Program-made: the position numbers and the translations under genes
Notes under the pieces: model-generated
Told to the model about the DNA's origin: nothing
The model's input: the letters and a program-made list of their open reading frames with translations, nothing else
The model's database searches: none
Part shown: piece by piece, positions 10,726-20,829 of the stretch
Numbering within the stretch: position 1 is the stretch's first letter
Layout: every line of letters starts with the position of its first letter
NCBI GenBank assembly: GCA_029582265.1
Contig: CM055828.1
Coordinates: forward strand, 10,638,250-10,702,249
Length of the DNA: 64,000 nt
DNA from: Zoroaster sp. YZ-2022
Taxonomy: Eukaryota > Echinodermata > Asteroidea > Forcipulatida > Zoroasteridae
Reading direction: 5' to 3'

Positions 10726-12910
10726 AGTACGAGATCATTGTCACATTACCGGAAAATATCGAGGTGCCGCCCATAATAAATGTAATTTAAAACTAAAAAT
10801 AGAACCATACAAAACTGTTTTGCCAGTTTTTATACATAATTTACGAGGTTACGACTCGCATCTCATTATGCAAGGTATAAGTTTTACAGAGGGGAAAATA
10901 TCATGTATCGCGAATAATATAGAAAAGTATATTTCTTTTTCAATCGGACAACTACGATTTCTCGATAGTTTTCAATTTTTATCTTATTCACTCGTTGAAA
11001 TGGTTAAATCGATTAATTCTTTCTCTATTTTAGAATCGCGCAAATACAGTATTGAGAAATTACAACTTTTAAAGAAAAAGGGTATTTATCCATACGAATA
11101 CATGGATAGTTTTGAAAGATTTGAAGAAACGAGTCTTCCTCCGATAGAATCTTTTTATAGTAGTTTAAACGATGAACATATTACTAAAGAAGAATACGAG
11201 CATGCAAAAGACGTTTATAAAACATTTGATTGTGAAACTCTCGGTGATTATCACGATTTATACGTGCGTACAGATACTTGTTTATTAGCCGATGTATTTG
11301 ACAATTTTCGTACTACTTGTATGAAACAATACGGCTTAGATCCGGCTAATTATTACACGAGTCCGGGCTTAAGTTGGGACGCTTTATTAAAACATTCGAA
11401 AGTGAAACTAGATTTATTAACGGATATCGACATTTATTTATTTATAGAAAAAGGTTTAAGAGGGGGGGGGGTAGTTATGGTAAGCAATAGATACTCGAAA
11501 GCAAACAATCCAAAATGTGATGGTTACGATTAAAAAAAACCTATGAGTTACATTTTATATTTAGACGCGAATAATTTATACGGTCATGCCATGAGTCAAC
11601 CTTTAACAACGGGTAATTTTAAATGGTTGACTAAAAAACAAATTGATATATTAAAGAGTAAAGGAATAAAAAATGGAAAAGGATGTATATTAGAAGTTGA
11701 TTTAGAATACCCTAAAGAATTACACGATTTACATAATGATTTTCCACTCGCGCCAGAAAAAATGGTTATTAAAAAAGAGAGTTTGAGTGGCCATCAACTC
11801 GAGTTGATAAAAGACGAAACCATGTCAAACGTTGAAAAATTAGTTCCAAATTTAGGTGACAAAACAAAATATGTGCTTCATTGGCGCAATTTACAATTAT
11901 ATTTACAACTCGGTTTAAAACTAGCTAAAATTCATCGCGTATTAGAATTTGATGAATCACCTTGGATGAAATCATATATTGATTTAAACACAGAATTTAG
12001 AAAAAACGCAACGTGTGATTTTGAAAAAGACTTATACAAACTCATGATTAATTCAGTTTTTGGAAAAACGATGGAAAATGTACGAAATCGTAAAGATGTA
12101 GAACTTTTTAGAACAAACGATGAAAAAGATGAAAAACGTATGCTTTTAAAAATAGCAGACCCGTCTTTCGCCGAGCAAAAGACTTTTAATTTTAATTTAG
12201 CGGCTATTCATTTGCATAAAACAAAACTTTTTTTCAACCGTCCTATTTATGTAGGAATGTGTATTTTAGATTTAGCTAAACATTACATATTACAATCATT
12301 TAAAAAAGAAATATAACGATAAGATAAAGTTACTTTACACAGATACGGATAGTTTGATCGTCGAGATTCAAACGGAAGATGTATATAAAGATATGAACAA
12401 AGACAAACATTTATACGATTTTAGTAATTATAAAAAAGATCATGATCTATTTTCTGAAGAAAATAAAAAAGTGATTGGAAAATTTAAAGACGAAACGGCT
12501 GGAATACTTATTTTTAAATTTGCGGGTTTAAGATCAAAAATGTACTCGTTGCTTTTACAAGAAGAAAAAGAAATGAAAAAACCTATTGACATAAGACCCG
12601 CTGTTTTTTCTAAAGAAATAAAAAAAAGCTAAAGGTATTAAAAAACAACTCTTAAAAAAGAAAATCAATTTTAAAAACTTTGAAGATGTTTTATTTGATG
12701 ATGTAACATTATATTACAATATGAAATATATTAGAAATGTGAATCATAATCTATACACTATAAACGTTAATAAAAAAACGTTAGATCCAAAAGATGACAA
12801 GAGATATATTTTACAAAATGAAACAGACACTTTAAGAAAGTATCATTATAGAACTTTTGTGTTAGACTCGTTTTATCAGCTACCGTTTAAATGGGTAAAA
12901 AAAAAGATTG

Positions 12911-14187
12911 CTAACGTACAATAGGTGGATTTTCTGTATCGAACGGAATAATTTGTAATTCTTCTTTTACAAAACTACGAGCGGGGTCCGCGTCTAAATA
13001 ATACAAGATAGGTTGATTAGCAGCTTTCATCGTTTTTGCTATTCTATAAATTGTTATACTCCATATAGGATCGGTTGCGCGACGTCTCGTATCTTTTTCA
13101 CCTTCACCGGGTGCGTATAAATATCGAACTAAACTGTTGTTTGGGATTCTTTTTTCTTTTTTATTATTTCTACCTGGTGAAGCTGGATTTTGTTCAACAA
13201 CGTGTAATTTAATAGCGTCTTTTGGTTTTAAATTTATAAGACGCGTCGTCTCATTATGTAATGCTTTTATAACCGCGGGTAATCTTTTAACCCATTCTCT
13301 ATTTCTCTTTTCAGTCGCTATTTCTTGCGCGTATTGATGAGAAAATAATATTTCGGCTAACGTTCTATTAAATCGTTCTACTATACCTTGAGCTCTATGA
13401 TAACCGGCTTCGCTTCTTTGGACTAATACATTATGTTTACTCATTAATACATTAACGCTAGCCATAAATTCTTTTCCGGGATCGACTTTTAAGCGCGCTG
13501 GCCAAGTTAATAACGAACGTTTATAAATTTTTTGAAACGCATTATTGACTTGAACGGCGGTTTTATCGGTTAACGGTTCCGCTTCTTTATATCTACTTGC
13601 TTCATCTACAACGGTTAATGCGTACGTGTACGTCTTTTTACTAACTACGTCATGCGGAAGAAACAATAAATCTGCTTGATGAACCTCATTTGGTTTTTCT
13701 AAAGTACTATTTGAACTAGTCGGTCTTGGAATATATTTAGGATAATAATAATAATAATAATAATGTGTGGATATATATAGCGCACGTATCCACCAACTAA
13801 GTGGTGCTCAAGGCGCATTATATTATTATCCCTGCTCATAAGGCTCATAAGGCTCATAAATCATTCCTGAAACCATCTCAGCTCCCTGGGGAGTATACAG
13901 CTCAATTGCTGCCATTTCTAGCGCATATAGAGCAAACCAACTCTGCCTTCACAGGTACCCATTTAACCCCTGGGTGGAGAGAAGCAATTATGATTAAGTG
14001 TCTTGCTCAAGGATAGGGATAGGGTAAATAAATTTGCCATAACGCTTGCTTTTTTTATCCATTGTTTAACTACTTTTTTATTTACTTGGCTTTCTTGAGC
14101 TAATTTATTAATCGCATCGTAACCTTTATAATATCCTTTCGGACTATAATAAGCGTTAGATAGCTTTAATTTTGTACTTTTATCCAT
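12911..14187 (-). pseudogene. int: Polinton retroviral-like integrase, SINE-interrupted
   Basis: An rve-fold DDE integrase that would insert the element into host DNA. The start codon is at 14187, with the N-terminal part (YYSPKGYYKGYDAINKL) up to about 14030. A SINE (13743-14025) then splits the gene. The catalytic core follows: D in HQADLLFLPHD (about 13690), D in KVDPGKEF and E in GIVERFNRT, then a basic C-terminal part ending TAG. A further one-base shift is visible beside the SINE in an A-rich run. It converges with polB, with 14 bp of overlap at the ends. Family assignment is firm; the copy cannot be functional as it stands. Confidence 0.88.
13743..14025 (-). mobile_element. 5'-truncated SINE (family A) in the integrase
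   Basis: The segment is nearly identical to 16027-16310, including GCGCACGTATCCACCAACTA and CCATTTAACCCCTGGGTGG, and has an (AAT)n tail at its left end, so it lies on the minus strand. It lacks the tRNA-like head present in the longer copy. A short TATCC duplication on each side is possible. The tail and orientation fit LINE-mobilised insertion. Confidence 0.8.
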
Positions 14188-14207
14188 TTAATATTTATAA
14201 ATATATT

Positions 14208-14450
14208 TTATTCTATAGAATTTTTAGGCATAAGAGAGCTCGGTAAAATGCCTTGTTGAACTAACCACATTTGCGTCATCGAAGATAATCCAAGCGTCGC
14301 GGTTAGTTTTAACGAATCTTTTATATCTAATTTATTTAAATTAGCTGGTTCTACGCTTAATACTTTTTTACCTAGCATGCTGTATAAAACGGTAACAAGT
14401 GTTAAAACTGCGCTGTGATAAACTGAATCGGCGATTGTTTTTGTATTCAT
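14208..14450 (-). CDS. Small hydrophobic Polinton protein, unknown
   Basis: The 80-residue product starts MNTKTIADSVYHSAV and has a hydrophobic N-terminal half (LTLVTVLYSML) that may span or lie on a membrane, and a second apolar stretch (GLSSMTQMWLVQQGIL). It sits between integrase and the larger minus-strand gene, in the same direction. The TLYSMLG/AKLLGIG style resembles a segment of that next gene (AVLTLYAKLLGIGL), which hints at relatedness. No function is recognised. Confidence 0.55.
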   Translation of the reverse strand: MNTKTIADSVYHSAVLTLVTVLYSMLGKKVLSVEPANLNKLDIKDSLKLTATLGLSSMTQMWLVQQGILPSSLMPKNSIE

Positions 14451-14493
14451 CTTATTTTTTACTTGTTGTTATAATAATTTTATTAAAAAAAGC

Positions 14494-15422
14494 TTATTCC
14501 ATTTCAAAAACAGCGAGTTCTTTCGTTGGCGGTAATAATAATAAAGTTGGTTTTTGTTGTTTCTCTTATTTTTTTATCGACGTAGGCTCTTTTTTACTAA
14601 AAAGGAGATAAGCGAGACCTAATCCTAAACCGATAGCGATATAGTAATAATAGTAGCTCGTTTCGTCGCTCGTTTCACTCGTTGTTGATGTTGTTGGTGT
14701 AACGATCTTTGCGTGACGCGTTTTAGCCCCACCTTTTACATTTTTTTTATTTTTTTTTTTATTAAGTTCGGCTAGTGTTTTACCCGCCGCGACTCTGTTT
14801 GAGTTTTTTCTTTGTTAGTTACTGTTTTCGTTACCGTCGACGGTGTGCTTGTATCGTTCGTTTGCATCGATGCGCATTCTCCAACTCGTTCGTTTCCATC
14901 GCTTTTATTAACTATACAAGATTCTTCTTTTCTTTTTAAATGTTTTACCGTAATTAACGTTGCACTAAGCGGCGCTAACATAGTACCGTACTTGTAATAT
15001 ATTTCACACGCTACGGTACTAAGCATACTCGAAATGAAAGGATCTTTTTCTAAATCTGTAATTAATTTTCCTTCATCGTCAATTTCAAATTGATGTCCGT
15101 ATAAATCAATACGATCTAAGCCTATTCCTAATAATTTAGCGTATAATGTTAAAACAGCGCTACCTAAAGACTGTACTGTATCACGACCTAATTTAGTTTC
15201 GTATTGCGTGTGTAGTACGTCTCGCTCTTCCGTAGACAAAGCTTCAATATCGCTAACGCTATACTCTTTACCAAAATACTTTTTTGAACCTCCTCCCACT
15301 ACAACGGATAAGAGCCGTTGTTTTTGCTTCAACATAACATCACTCGTATCAACATCCGCCAGTAGTGGTGGTGAACTTAACATCTGTGGATTTTCGTTTA
15401 ATATTTTAGATACTTCTTCCAT
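14494..15422 (-). pseudogene. Polinton protein with C-terminal membrane anchor
   Basis: The main frame (14772-15422) encodes an acidic 216-residue protein starting MEEVSKILNENP, with AVLTLYAKLLGIGLDRIDLYG in the middle and a Thr/Ser-rich end. A one-base shift near 14795 moves to a frame with a Lys/Asn/Gly-rich linker, YYYYYIAIGLGLGLAYLLF (a probable transmembrane helix) and KKEP. A TAA at 14576-14578 then stands before a further open stretch that ends KELAVFEME at 14494. A virion membrane role is plausible but inferred only from the anchor and position. Confidence 0.5.
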
Positions 15423-15589
15423 TTTTTATAAGTACTTATAGAATAATCGGTTAAATTTATAAAAAAATATAAAAACCAATCGGTAACAGAAAAGAGTTGT
15501 TCATCTCGTACTTTTTCTTTTAGCAGCAGCAAGTTGTCACTTGTATCATTTAATGATGATGGGGGTAACATGAATGACTTTTGTTTCAT
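15398..15589 (-). CDS. Small ORF of doubtful status
   Basis: A 63-residue frame starts MKQKSFMLPPSSLNDTSDN and overlaps the first codons of the downstream minus-strand gene. The first half looks coding-like; the second half is low-complexity Tyr/Lys from AT-rich leader DNA. It may be a short peptide or an upstream part of the next gene joined through a lost base. Confidence 0.25.
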   Translation of the reverse strand: MKQKSFMLPPSSLNDTSDNLLLLKEKVRDEQLFSVTDWFLYFFINLTDYSISTYKKWKKYLKY

Positions 15590-15611
15590 TTATAAAAGTA
15601 TTTTATAATTT

Positions 15612-17030
15612 ATACGAGTAATCTACAAGTAACCTATAGGTAATTACTAAACAACCTACAAGTAACCTATAAGTAATTACTAACAACCTATAGGTAACCT
15701 ACGAGTAATCTACAAGTAACCTATAGGTAATTACTAAACAACCTACAAGTAACCTATAAGTAATTACTAACAACCTATAGGTAACCTACGAGTAATCAAC
15801 AAGTAACATATAGGTAATTACTAAACAACCTGCAAGTAACCTATAGGTAACCTACGAGTAATCTACAAGTAACCTATAGGTAATTACTAAACAACCTACA
15901 AGTAACCTATAAGTAATTACTAACAACCTATAGGTAACCTACGAGTAATCTACAAGTAACCTATAGGTAATTACTAAACAACCTACAAGTAACCTATAAG
16001 TAATTACTAACAACCTATAGGTAACCTAATAATAATAATAATAATGTATAGATTTATATAGCGCACGTATCCACCAACTAAGTGGCGCTCAAGGCGCATT
16101 ATATTATTATCCCTGCTCATAAGGCTCATAAGGCTCATAAATCATTCCTGAAACCATCTCAGCTCCCTGGGGAGTATACAGCTCAATTGCTGCCATTTCT
16201 AGCGCATATAGAGCAAACCATCTCTGCCTTCACAGGTACCCATTTAACCCCTGGGTGGAGAGAAGCAATTATGGTTAAGTGTCTTGCTCAAGGACACAGG
16301 TGTCACGGCCGGGGCTCGAACCCACACTCTGCTGCTGGCAACACCAGAACTTGAGTTCAGTGCGCTAGACCGCACGACAATCCACTTTACGTGCATTATA
16401 CAACACACGGGACCTACGGCTTTACGTCCCATCCGAAGGACGAAGCAATTATGGTTAAGTACCTTGCTCAAGGACACAGGTGTCACGGCCGGGGCTCGAA
16501 CCCACACCCTGCTGCTGGCAACACCAGAACTTGAGTTCGGTGCGCTAGACCGCTCGGCCACGACACTCCACGAGTAATCGTCAATAACCTACGAGTAATC
16601 AACAAGTAACCTATAGGTAATTACTAAACAACCTACAAGTAACCTATAAGTAATTACTAACAACCTATAGGTAACCTACGAGTAATCTACAAGTAACCTA
16701 TAGGTAATTACTAAACAACCTACAAGTAACCTATAAGTAATTACTAACAACCTATAGGTAACCTACGAGTAATCAACAAGTAACCTATAGGTAATTACTA
16801 AACAACCTACAAGTAACCTATAAGTAATTACTAACAACCTATAGGTAACCTACGAGTAATCAACAAGTAACCTATAGGTAATTACTAAACAACCTACAAG
16901 TAACCTATAGGTAACCTACGAGTAATCTACAAGTAACCTATAGGTAATTACTAAACAACCTACAAGTAACCTATAAGTAATTACTAACAACCTACAAGTA
17001 ACCTATCAACAACCTATAGGTAACCTAACA
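15612..17030. repeat. 87-bp minisatellite inside the Polinton
   Basis: Blocks AAGTAACCTATAGGTAATTA, CTAAACAACCT and ACCTACGAGTAATCT alternate in a higher-order unit of about 87 bp (for example GAGTAATC at 15616 and 15703). The array is made of ~10-12-bp subunits. A SINE splits it at 16027-16572. It separates the membrane-anchor gene from the ATPase, and the last ATPase codons run directly into it. No coding use is visible. Confidence 0.88.
16027..16572 (-). mobile_element. tRNA-derived SINE (family A), dimeric head
   Basis: Minus strand. Two tRNA-like heads lie in tandem, each with the B-box complement GGGGCTCGAACCC (about 16312 and 16492) and the reverse of a GGCCGAGCGGTCTAGCGC A-box. The body follows each head (CTTGAGCAAGG, AACCATAATTGCTTC) and the (AAT)n tail is at 16027-16045. 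It lies inside the 87-bp minisatellite. The copy at 13743 lacks the heads. High identity between the two suggests recent activity. Confidence 0.85.
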
Positions 17031-17645
17031 ACGTATTTCATAATCGGTAGGTTGATCCGTTTTTAAAATTAATTTACAATGTTTAACTCGTTTTAATTTT
17101 TCATGAATTTCCATTCTCAACTCTTTCGTCGGTATAACATCATTTTCTCGCAAACAATCTTCGAACGAATATCTATCTTTACAATAAAATAAACACACCC
17201 ATTTAAGTTGCTCTCTAAAATCTTTTAACACGCTATTATATTTTTGTGAAATAACCCAGCAGCTGTGTTTAATGTGTCTACCGCTAAAAGCTAAGCGCAC
17301 TAACTCGTTTAGCGGATTTTTTGAACAATATTTATATCGTAATTCTTTATTAGCGCTACAATCGTCGATAATAAACAACGTTTCGTCTCCTTTAAACGTA
17401 TCGCTATAAATTTGTATCGCTTTGTTTAATGAGATATCATTTAAATCATTAAAGTACACATTACTATCGTTATAAAACCAGTTTCTTTTTTTATAAGTGT
17501 CGTTGTCAGCGATAGTAGGACATAATATAACGATATATTCAAAATGTTTAACATATTCTTGTTCCAACAAACTTTAAATAAATTCAGTTTTTCCGCATCC
17601 GGTTTGACCGCAAATTAGCCCAACGTGTGGATATTTAGGTAACAT
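17025..17645 (-). pseudogene. Polinton A32-type packaging ATPase, one internal stop
   Basis: A FtsK/HerA-superfamily ATPase expected to pump DNA into capsids. Start at 17645 gives a short N-terminus before the Walker A motif GQTGCGKT. A TAA at 17574-17576 follows, in frame with the rest. Then come HFEYIVILCPT, the Walker B-like LFIIDDCSANKE and a sensor-type SCWVISQKYNS. It ends with TAG inside the minisatellite edge. Only the single stop breaks it. It lies directly upstream of the capsid gene on the same strand, as is usual for a packaging module. Confidence 0.85.
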
Positions 17646-17686
17646 TCCTTTTAATATTAGTATTAATAATCGACGGATTCAAAACG

Positions 17687-18898
17687 TCAATTTTTTATAT
17701 TTAGTTGCGCGTCCATAATAATAAAAGTATACATGTTTAGTACACCCGCATCTTCCGCTTCTTTTTCTATTTGAATAGTAATTCCTGCGGATAAGTTTTG
17801 TACTCGTCTTCCGCTTCCGTGTATTTTATTATCGGTACTCGTTCTTAAATCTAAAAATAAACCGTATCGCTCACTTAAATAATCAGCTTGTTTAACGTTA
17901 GATAAATCTAAAGCTTGTACGACTTGTATAGCGTGTTGTTTGTTAGAATCGCCGAAATATTTTGAAATTTCTTCCCAATGTTGATACCTTTTCATTCCGT
18001 GCGCGGAGAGTTGATTAGGATTGTAAAATGTATTACTTTCTCGAGAGTCGGGTTCTTTGAATAAAAACAATATTCCTTTCATACTTTTTGCGGGAGTATT
18101 TAAATTTATATTCCACGTTGTATCGCGTTTGTTTAACGGCGTCACGCTATGTCTAAGTACGCGATCAAACAATATACTCAATCGGTTACTATATTGATGT
18201 TTAATCGTTCGAGCGAGTTCCGGCATATGAACGACTTGATATTCTAAAGAAATTCCACTTATGATATATTTTGCATTATCATCGGTGCTTTTAATCACGT
18301 TTGAAAATTTATTAAACACGAGTTCGTAAGTCAATCGATCTCCGATACCCGATTGGTAGTAGGGTTGATGATCGGTCAACAATTCAAAATCGAGCGGAAT
18401 GTAATATCTATTTTTATACGTATCCGCGATAGCTTTATCTTTTCCTCCGTTACCAGCGGGAACCTTATCGCTAGCATCTATTCTTAATTTAGTGACGTTT
18501 GCACCTTCGATTCCTTGATACGATAGGTTATCGCGTTGATCTTTAGTTAACCATTCGTCTTTGTAACAATTGAATACATCCGCATCGTCCAATGAAAATA
18601 TTTCATTTCCTTCCATTTTAATAATTATATGTTTTACGATAGCTCTTCCTATATTTTGTACCAACGTTCTATTTTCATCATCGCTAACGAGTTCTATATT
18701 AAAAGCTAATCGAACCGTATTAGGAACGATAACGTCATTCATTCCTAAATTTGGAAAACGAACCGTCAACAATTGATTTTCGGTAATGGTACTCGGATTG
18801 TTTGTAATGACGACTTTTTTACGTAATCCTTTTATACCTCGAAGTTCTCTCATTCTCCTGTATGGATCGAGCACATCTCCGTACGTATTATTAGCCAT
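17687..18898 (-). CDS. Probable double-jelly-roll major capsid protein
   Basis: The intact 403-residue frame starts MANNTYGDVLDPYRRMREL and ends TGA. Features typical of Polinton capsid proteins are visible: LLTVRFPNLG, GRAIVKHIIIKMEGNE, YIPLDFELLTDHQPYYQS followed by DRLTYELVF, and a conserved-looking end MDAQLNIKN. Beta-rich alternation dominates throughout. No membrane segment or enzyme motif is present. It neighbours the ATPase and shares a 62-bp divergent promoter region with the next gene. The assignment is from motif memory of the family, not a structure comparison. Confidence 0.7.
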   Translation of the reverse strand: MANNTYGDVLDPYRRMRELRGIKGLRKKVVITNNPSTITENQLLTVRFPNLGMNDVIVPNTVRLAFNIELVSDDENRTLVQNIGRAIVKHIIIKMEGNEIFSLDDADVFNCYKDEWLTKDQRDNLSYQGIEGANVTKLRIDASDKVPAGNGGKDKAIADTYKNRYYIPLDFELLTDHQPYYQSGIGDRLTYELVFNKFSNVIKSTDDNAKYIISGISLEYQVVHMPELARTIKHQYSNRLSILFDRVLRHSVTPLNKRDTTWNINLNTPAKSMKGILFLFKEPDSRESNTFYNPNQLSAHGMKRYQHWEEISKYFGDSNKQHAIQVVQALDLSNVKQADYLSERYGLFLDLRTSTDNKIHGSGRRVQNLSAGITIQIEKEAEDAGVLNMYTFIIMDAQLNIKN

Positions 18899-18960
18899 AG
18901 TTTTATAGTTAACAACTATAACATATTTTTATAAAAAATATATAAAAAAGTAATTATAAA
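18899..18960. promoter_or_regulatory. Bidirectional promoter region with palindrome
   Basis: The 62 bases between two divergent starts are almost pure A/T and contain the palindrome TTATAGTTAACAACTATAA and a TATATAAAA. Both genes must take their promoters from here. The starts read CTATGGC and TAAAATGG. Confidence 0.55.
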
Positions 18961-19402
18961 ATGGTATCTATAGCGATGATGATTGGAGGTGCGGTAGTTA
19001 ACGCATTAGCATTTACCGGTAGCAATGCTTTATTTAGTAATTTACGTTCTAGCGATGTAGAACAAGAACGAGCGAGACACGATTTTGCGCTAGAACAACT
19101 TTCGAAAGCCAGAGACGAATTTAGTAAAAAACGTTTAAAATATCTAGATTATTTAAACGAAAAAATACAAAAAGAATCGAGCGCCGTAAGAACGTTCAAC
19201 AACATTGACGATGCGATGAATGAATATTCGCGAATTACGAACGAACGAATAAATTTACCGAGAGATTTATACGACGAACCGCAACTAGAAGATTTTTACG
19301 TTCCTAGCGAAGATAAAAAAAACGCGAGAAATGTTATTTATCGTAATAGGAATGAGTATAGTAGGTTACGCGAGTTATAAATTATTAAATAAAGATAAAA
19401 AG
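18961..19402 (+). pseudogene. Small membrane virion-type protein, frameshifted
   Basis: The product begins MVSIAMMIGGAVVNALAF, an N-terminal hydrophobic helix, followed by a long charged helical region (RHDFALEQLSKARDEFSKKR) and acidic DEPQLEDFYVPS. After a T run near 19337 the original frame runs to 19380, while the next frame encodes FIVIGMSIVGYASYKLL, a C-terminal membrane helix ending KKDK-type residues and TAA at 19402. A one-base loss is inferred. Two terminal anchors with a helical middle suggest an internal virion membrane or cement protein; family function is unknown. Confidence 0.6.
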
Positions 19403-19411
19403 TAATTGTAA

Positions 19412-20776
19412 AATGGCGGAAGGAGGATATGATATACCGATGGATGATTTTGATCGTGATGGATATAATAGATGATGAAAATGTTCAACAAGAAACGAAT
19501 ATCGATAATGTCGACGGTTCGTTATCCAATTGGGATCTACCCGAGCGTATCGGTGACTCGGACTATTATAAAAATAAAGAAGATGCCGTAGATGCATTTT
19601 ACAAACATTTAAAGAGTCCAAACGCTGTAAAAAAACTATAGTAGATTTAGATATCGTTACTCTGTACTTTGGTTTATAAAAGAAAACGGTCGAGAAATAC
19701 GCCTAAGTAACCAAAAAAAAGAGGAGCATTTTTAGCAACCAATACATAAAACAATGAAGATAAAGATATTTTTTACGAACTTTATGGAAAAACAAAAATA
19801 CCTAAAAAGATACGAGAACAAGCGGGTGAAACTTTAAAAAGGTTAGAATCACTACCGTTATCACCGGTAGTCGTAGTCGATAAAACGCCTCTTCGTAAAG
19901 ATATACCGCACGAGTTACCGACTACGTCCGAAAATGAATACGAGTACGACTACGACGGTACTACTCTACTAAGCGATGAGCAAGAATCTGCGACTACAAT
20001 AAAAGAAGACTCTTTGGAGGTAAATAAAACGGTCGAAGATTTTCTTGATTTTCTCACGCAAGATGCATCGACGGTAGAGGAAATGAATGTATGGCGCGAA
20101 ATAAGGGGTTACGCGAATCTTATGAAAACGGCGCAAGGACACGAGTTAAAATTTAAAGCTGAATTGTACGCGCGAAACAAAGAATTAGCAACGGTTAGAG
20201 AACGAATCGTTAAAGATGATGTAGGGGATGAAAATGCGATGCAACAACTCGTACAACGAGAACGAGAATTAGTAGACGAAATTACAGAGTATAAAAAACA
20301 AATTGCCAAGTTTGATTATGAAAATAGTAGTCAATTCAACAGAATAAAAGAAACGTTATATAGAATGAGATTTATAGACGAGACGTTGGGCGAAAGAATT
20401 AAAACTTTATTTTAGAGAACAAGGAATAACGATCGTTAGTATATTAACGGCTTTTTTCACGACCATCGCTTTTATCGTCGAATCGATCGGTAATACTGTA
20501 AATTCAGTTTTACCTATACCTCCAGAGCCCGCGCCAAAACCAGATAGCGGTGGTGTAAAAGAGTGGATACAAAAAACATTAAAAAATCTAGCGAATGTAT
20601 TGGCTAAACTAGGAGCGAAAGCTTTAGCCGTTTTACCGGCTATTATCGGATCGGTTATAAGTTGGTTATTGACTACTATGTCAAAAGTAGTATCGTGGAC
20701 GGCGGAACATTTGTGGCTAGCTTTAACCGGAGTTGGTGTTTTAATTTTAACATATACGCAGAAAACGTTAAAATAA
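19412..20776 (+). pseudogene. Coiled-coil plus C-terminal membrane protein, broken
   Basis: The start MAEGGYDIPMDDFD at 19412 shifts frame near 19475 into an acidic stretch (SNWDLPERIGDSDYY). A decayed zone at 19640-19750 has TAG and TAA triplets. A well-kept part then follows (20014-20415) with long charged helices (ELATVRERIVKDD, QRERELVDEITEYKKQ). A shift near 20405 leads to REQGITIVSILTAFF, a Pro-rich EPAPKPDSGG linker and repeated amphipathic or membrane helices (LPAIIGSVISWLL) ending TAA at 20776. Looks like a structural virion protein. No enzyme motif. Confidence 0.55.
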
Positions 20777-20829
20777 CAATTCGTAAATCGTAATGCCGAG
20801 CGTCGTTAAAATAACAATTCGTAAATCAT
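20767..20829. repeat. Short direct duplication at convergent gene ends
   Basis: CGTTAAAATAACAATTCGTA occurs twice, starting at about 20768 and 20805, with ATGCCGAGCGTC between. One copy holds the end of the plus-strand gene and the other the end of the minus-strand gene. It looks like a local duplication, possibly from recombination. Confidence 0.7.

Larger units (their letters stand above)
8158..12924 (+). pseudogene. polB: Polinton family B DNA polymerase, broken
   Basis: This is a protein-primed type family B polymerase that would replicate the element. Visible in order: an N-terminal SAP/HeH-like helical segment; a cysteine/histidine finger (CDRCLCCF, about 9980); Exo I DFE (10153); a DHCHITG/HNKCN element (about 10736-10780); Exo II-like HNLRGYDSH; YVRTDTCLLADVF; Pol A LDANNLYG (11561); Pol B NSVFGKT (about 12050); Pol C YTDTDS (12336). 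Breaks: a hAT MITE at 8314-8963; in-frame TAA at 9452, 9884, 10406 and 11531; one-base shifts near 12310 and 12620 in A-rich runs. Apart from these the reading stays in one frame, so one long gene is inferred, not several. The final stop is TAG at 12922, overlapping the integrase end. Confidence 0.88.
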
